Positions 5,498-7,603 of a stretch of 7,603 nucleotides of DNA are shown in pieces. Made by a program: the position numbers and the translations under genes. The stretch spans positions 35,020-42,622 of the forward strand of contig DEKA01000030.1 of assembly GCA_002353635.1 (NCBI GenBank), given 5' to 3'. The notes under the pieces are model-generated. The model did no database searches. It saw only the letters and a list, made by a program, of their open reading frames with translations, and was not told the origin of the DNA. Positions within the stretch are counted from its first letter, which is position 1. Each line of letters begins with the position of its first letter. This DNA comes from Lachnospiraceae bacterium UBA2734 (GTDB taxonomy: Bacteria; Bacillota; Clostridia; Lachnospirales; Lachnospiraceae).

Positions 5498-6475
5498 ATG
5501 ATCATCATTACCTTTATTCAGCAGGCGATCGTACAGGCGGTCTCAATGCTCTTTGGTGCGACCGGCGAGATCATGACAGAGAAATCCGGAAACCTGAATC
5601 TGGGCATCCCCGGCATCATGTACATGGGCGGCATCTCAGGCCTTATGGGTGCCTTCTTCTATGAGAAGAGCACGGAGAATCCTTCCGTTGTTGTGGGTGT
5701 CCTGATTTCCCTTCTGTGCTGCATTGCGGCCAGCATGCTCGGAGGACTCCTCTTTACATTTCTCACTGTCACACTGCGCGCCAACCAGAATGTTGTAGGT
5801 CTGGCTCTGACAACTTTCGGCACAGGCTTTGGCAACTTCTTCGGCGGCTCGATCTCGAAACTTGCCGGCGGCGTCGGTCAGATCTCTGTGAAGACGACGG
5901 CATCGGGCTTTCGCGCGGAGATTCCGGTCCTCTCGAAAATTCCCATTGTCGGCGACATCTTATTTTCCTATGGCTTTCTGACCTACACAGCTGTCATTCT
6001 TGCCATTGTCTGCACCTACATTCTGACGAAAACAAGAATCGGCCTGCAGCTGACCGCCGTCGGCGAGAGCCCGGCTACGGCCGATGCTGCCGGCATTCAC
6101 GTCACCAGGTATAAGTACGTGGCAACTGTATCCGGCGCTGTTATCGCGGGTCTTGGCGGTCTGTATTTTGTCATGGAGTACCTCGGCGGCACATGGGGAA
6201 ATAATGGTTTCGGCGACCGCGGCTGGCTCGCCATCGCCCTCGTCATCCTTGCTCTCTGGAGTCCCGTGAAGGCGATCTGGGGATCTCTCCTCTTCGGTGC
6301 CCTCTACATCCTGTATATCTATATTCCGGGGATTGGGAGAGCCGTACAGGAGCTGACGAAGATGAGCCCGTATGTGGTGACCATCATCATCCTGATCGTG
6401 ACCAGCAGACGCAACAAGCCTGAGGAGCAGCCGCCGGCAAGCCTTGGCCTTAGCTATTTCCGCGAGGAAAGGTAG
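5498..6475 (+). CDS. ABC transporter permease, second subunit (NupQ/YufQ type)
   Basis: 325 residues, second channel subunit of the importer. Seen: EKSGNLNLGIPGIMYMGG (28-45) is the hallmark of this permease branch. The coupling motif is TRIGLQLTAVGESPATADAAGI (positions 179-200). GDRGWLAIALVI (239-250) is the conserved late membrane segment, with other hydrophobic stretches near 64-93, 97-116, 158-176, 206-225, 257-276 and 291-303. The soluble tail after Arg304 is about 20 residues. GGAGG at 5485-5489 lies 8 nt before the ATG, inside the end of the previous gene; there is no gap between that gene's TAG and this ATG. The next gene starts 39 nt downstream with no terminator between, so yqeC is probably co-transcribed. 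Confidence 0.92.
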   Translation: MIIITFIQQAIVQAVSMLFGATGEIMTEKSGNLNLGIPGIMYMGGISGLMGAFFYEKSTENPSVVVGVLISLLCCIAASMLGGLLFTFLTVTLRANQNVVGLALTTFGTGFGNFFGGSISKLAGGVGQISVKTTASGFRAEIPVLSKIPIVGDILFSYGFLTYTAVILAIVCTYILTKTRIGLQLTAVGESPATADAAGIHVTRYKYVATVSGAVIAGLGGLYFVMEYLGGTWGNNGFGDRGWLAIALVILALWSPVKAIWGSLLFGALYILYIYIPGIGRAVQELTKMSPYVVTIIILIVTSRRNKPEEQPPASLGLSYFREER

Positions 6476-6514
6476 TTTGAAAAATCATGCCGCAGGGAAC
6501 GCGGCCCGGAAAAA

Positions 6515-7219
6515 ATGATACAAACGGTAATCAGTGCCGTCGGTGCGGGCGGAAAGACCTCTTTTCTGCTGGTGCTCGCCCGCAGATATGCGGCACAGGG
6601 CAGGAGAGTAGTTTTCACGACATCCACCCATATTCAGCGTATGCCGGATGAGCCGGGGGTTCGCGTGTTGGGCGTTCCGTCGGAAGATGAGCATAAACTG
6701 GCGAGTCCTTTCACAGGTGATTCGCTTAACTCCATTCTCCCGCAGTTCCAGAGCTGTCTGGAGGCAGCGGATGTCATCCTCATCGAGGCGGACGGGGCAA
6801 AGGGATACCCATTGAAACTCCCGAGAGCGAATTAGCCGGTGATCCTGCAGGAGACGCAGACCGTCTATGGCGTCGCCGGCATGACGGCAATCGGCAGGAG
6901 ATGGGAAGAAGCGTGCTTTGCCTTTGACAGGGCGCTGCAGGAAAAGATCTGCGGTGCAGATCCGGCAGCGGATGAAAGGAAATCTGCATTGCCGAATGCA
7001 GCGATCATCAGAAAAGAGGATGTAGCCGGAATCCTGTTATCCCGATATGGAACACAAAAAGATGTCGGTGCGCGCTGCTACAGAGTGATCCTGAACCAGT
7101 GTGATGGACCGGAAGAGGTGAAAAATGCGCTGTGGATCCGGGATGCCCTTGCAGAGCGCGGTATGATGAAAGAAGATGTTCTGCTGTGCAGGCATGGAAT
7201 GATCCTCGAAGAGCAATGA
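6515..7219 (+). pseudogene. yqeC: yqeC-type selenium-dependent hydroxylase accessory protein, interrupted by an in-frame TAG
   Basis: The frame from ATG 6515 to TGA 7217-7219 would encode 234 residues, normal for YqeC, apart from a TAG at 6833-6835 (codon 107). Before it: P-loop GAGGKTS (10-16), TTSTHIQRMP (35-44) and LIEADGAKGYPLKLP (89-103). After it, in the same frame: PVILQETQTVYGVAGMTAIG and YRVILNQCDGPEEV. Both halves fit one family without a gap, and the interrupted spot reads LPRAN-stop-PVIL where relatives usually have Glu, so one GAG-to-TAG change explains it. Family knowledge: YqeC is a marker of selenium-dependent molybdenum hydroxylases such as xanthine dehydrogenase, with a role in enzyme maturation. 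Alternatives: a sequencing error, suppression, or restart at GTG 6839, 3 nt after the stop, giving two chains (106 and 126 residues). The ribosome-binding site is weak (GGA just before the ATG). Confidence 0.85.
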
Positions 7220-7250
7220 TCATCGGACTGCGGAAGAATAATGAAAATCG

Positions 7251-7282
7251 GGCAATTCCGAATGAAGGAAGCTGGAATTGCC
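7251..7282 (+). repeat. 9-bp inverted repeat after yqeC
   Basis: GGCAATTCC (7251-7259) and GGAATTGCC (7274-7282) pair perfectly around a 14-nt loop, 31 nt after the yqeC stop. No T-run follows on the + strand. On the opposite strand the stem is followed by a T-rich stretch (complement of 7232-7248), so it could weakly terminate leftward transcripts or act as a 3' stabiliser. Confidence 0.5.
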
Positions 7283-7304
7283 GCCTCGATTGAATGATTA
7301 CCTC

Positions 7305-7331
7305 AGCGAAACCGCTCTTGCGGATTTCGCT
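7305..7331 (+). repeat. Strong hairpin upstream of the small lysine-rich gene
   Basis: AGCGAAACCGC (7305-7315) pairs with GCGG-A-TTTCGCT (7320-7331): 11 bp with one bulged A and loop TCTT. It is followed by TCAGGGGG, not a T-run, so it is not a classical terminator. It ends 30 nt before the ribosome-binding site of the small gene. Confidence 0.5.
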
Positions 7332-7369
7332 TCAGGGGGCCGCAGCAAAAGCGGCACAGAAAGGAAATT

Positions 7370-7489
7370 ATGAGCAAATTCGGAACAAAGAACAAAGACA
7401 GCAAGAAGGCAGAAGAGAAGAAGCTCCGTCAGCAGCTGGCGGCACTGGAGAGAAAGAAGGCCAAGGCGGCAGCGAAGAAGGGCAAGTGA
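7370..7489 (+). CDS. Small lysine-rich protein of unknown function (39 aa)
   Basis: ATG 7370 to TGA 7487-7489, beginning MSKFGTKNKDSKKAEEK. AAGGAAA at 7361-7367 gives a good ribosome-binding site close to the ATG. Thirteen Lys and two Arg against four acidic residues give a net charge near +11. The middle (KKLRQQLAALERKKAKAAA) has Leu spacing and Ala/Lys content that suggest an amphipathic helix, possibly coiled. There is no signal peptide or membrane segment. I do not recognise the family; binding to nucleic acid or ribosomes is a guess from charge alone. A longer frame (7294-7494) overlaps in another register but lacks a ribosome-binding site and looks like a shadow. It may be read through from the yqeC transcript, since no clear terminator lies between. 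Confidence 0.6.
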   Translation: MSKFGTKNKDSKKAEEKKLRQQLAALERKKAKAAAKKGK

Positions 7490-7603
7490 TCTAAGATGTC
7501 CACAGAGAAGCCATGGATTGCAGACATTTCATGAAGAGATTCCGCGTCCGGCATTTTGTGTGGCTGCAGACCCGGACACTCAAAACCAAAAGCGGCAGGA
7601 GTA
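7490..7603 (+). other. Window end, no supported gene; possible ribosome-binding site at the edge
   Basis: I see no convincing gene here. AGGAG at 7597-7601 is placed to serve a start codon just outside the window. A 6-bp inverted repeat (GTCCGG 7546-7551, CCGGAC 7572-7577) with a 20-nt loop is present. A frame from ATG 7531 stays open to the edge but has no ribosome-binding site. Confidence 0.3.

Noticed and set aside
6488..6514. Upstream in-frame ATG at 6488 for yqeC
   Set aside because: It would add nine residues (MPQGTRPGK) before a P-loop that normally starts a few residues into the protein, and the nearest purine-rich site (GAGGAAAGG, 6464-6472) is about 15 nt away. Not excluded, but less likely.
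6833..6835. The TAG in yqeC as a programmed recoding site (pyrrolysine or selenocysteine)
   Set aside because: Selenocysteine uses TGA, not TAG. Relatives seem to have Glu here and nothing in the window suggests a pyrrolysine system, so a nonsense change or sequence error is simpler.
7294..7494. A 66-codon frame overlapping the small lysine-rich gene
   Set aside because: It has no ribosome-binding site, starts upstream of a strong hairpin and has low-complexity content typical of an out-of-frame reading of the real small gene.
7531..7603. Frame open from ATG 7531 to the window end
   Set aside because: No ribosome-binding site precedes it, and the AGGAG at 7597-7601 suggests the next real start is beyond the edge.

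Overview
The window is a mid-to-high-GC bacterial segment with all genes on the + strand. Strong purine-rich Shine-Dalgarno sites, a Bacillota-style lipoprotein signal peptide and a selenium-hydroxylase accessory gene suggest an anaerobic Clostridia member, plausibly Lachnospiraceae. That taxonomic placement is inference from gene types and style, not from any search.

Layout: (1) 1-840 is the 5'-truncated end of a short-chain dehydrogenase of the gluconate 5-dehydrogenase type, closed by a textbook intrinsic terminator at 865-898. (2) 899-1275 is a 377-nt gap. It holds a near-consensus promoter (-35 at 950-955, -10 at 973-978, 17-bp spacer), a 15-bp dyad over the -10, and a roughly 290-nt leader rich in hairpins. 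A perfect 12-bp inverted repeat (1097-1108 with 1240-1251) encloses three hairpins just upstream of the Shine-Dalgarno site, and a possible 12-codon leader peptide ends on the next gene's start codon. (3) 1276-6475 encodes a complete ABC importer of the BMP/NupNOPQ type: lipoprotein, double ATPase and two permeases. A strongly structured 183-nt spacer separates lipoprotein and ATPase; the last three genes are tightly coupled. (4) 6515-7219 is a yqeC-type accessory gene for selenium-dependent molybdenum hydroxylases, interrupted by one in-frame TAG at 6833-6835. (5) 7220-7603 has two hairpins, a 39-codon lysine-rich small gene (7370-7489), and possibly a ribosome-binding site for a gene beyond the window.

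How the genes work together: the BMP lipoprotein would capture a nucleoside or related purine outside the membrane and the ATPase plus two permeases would import it. YqeC is known to accompany selenium-dependent xanthine dehydrogenase-type enzymes, so the neighbourhood suggests uptake of a purine for catabolism. The upstream sugar-acid dehydrogenase is a separate transcription unit and seems unrelated.

Most worth a second look: the interrupted yqeC, the junction-like leader RNA that matches no riboswitch class I could recall, the possible overlapping leader peptide, and the structured spacer behind the lipoprotein gene.
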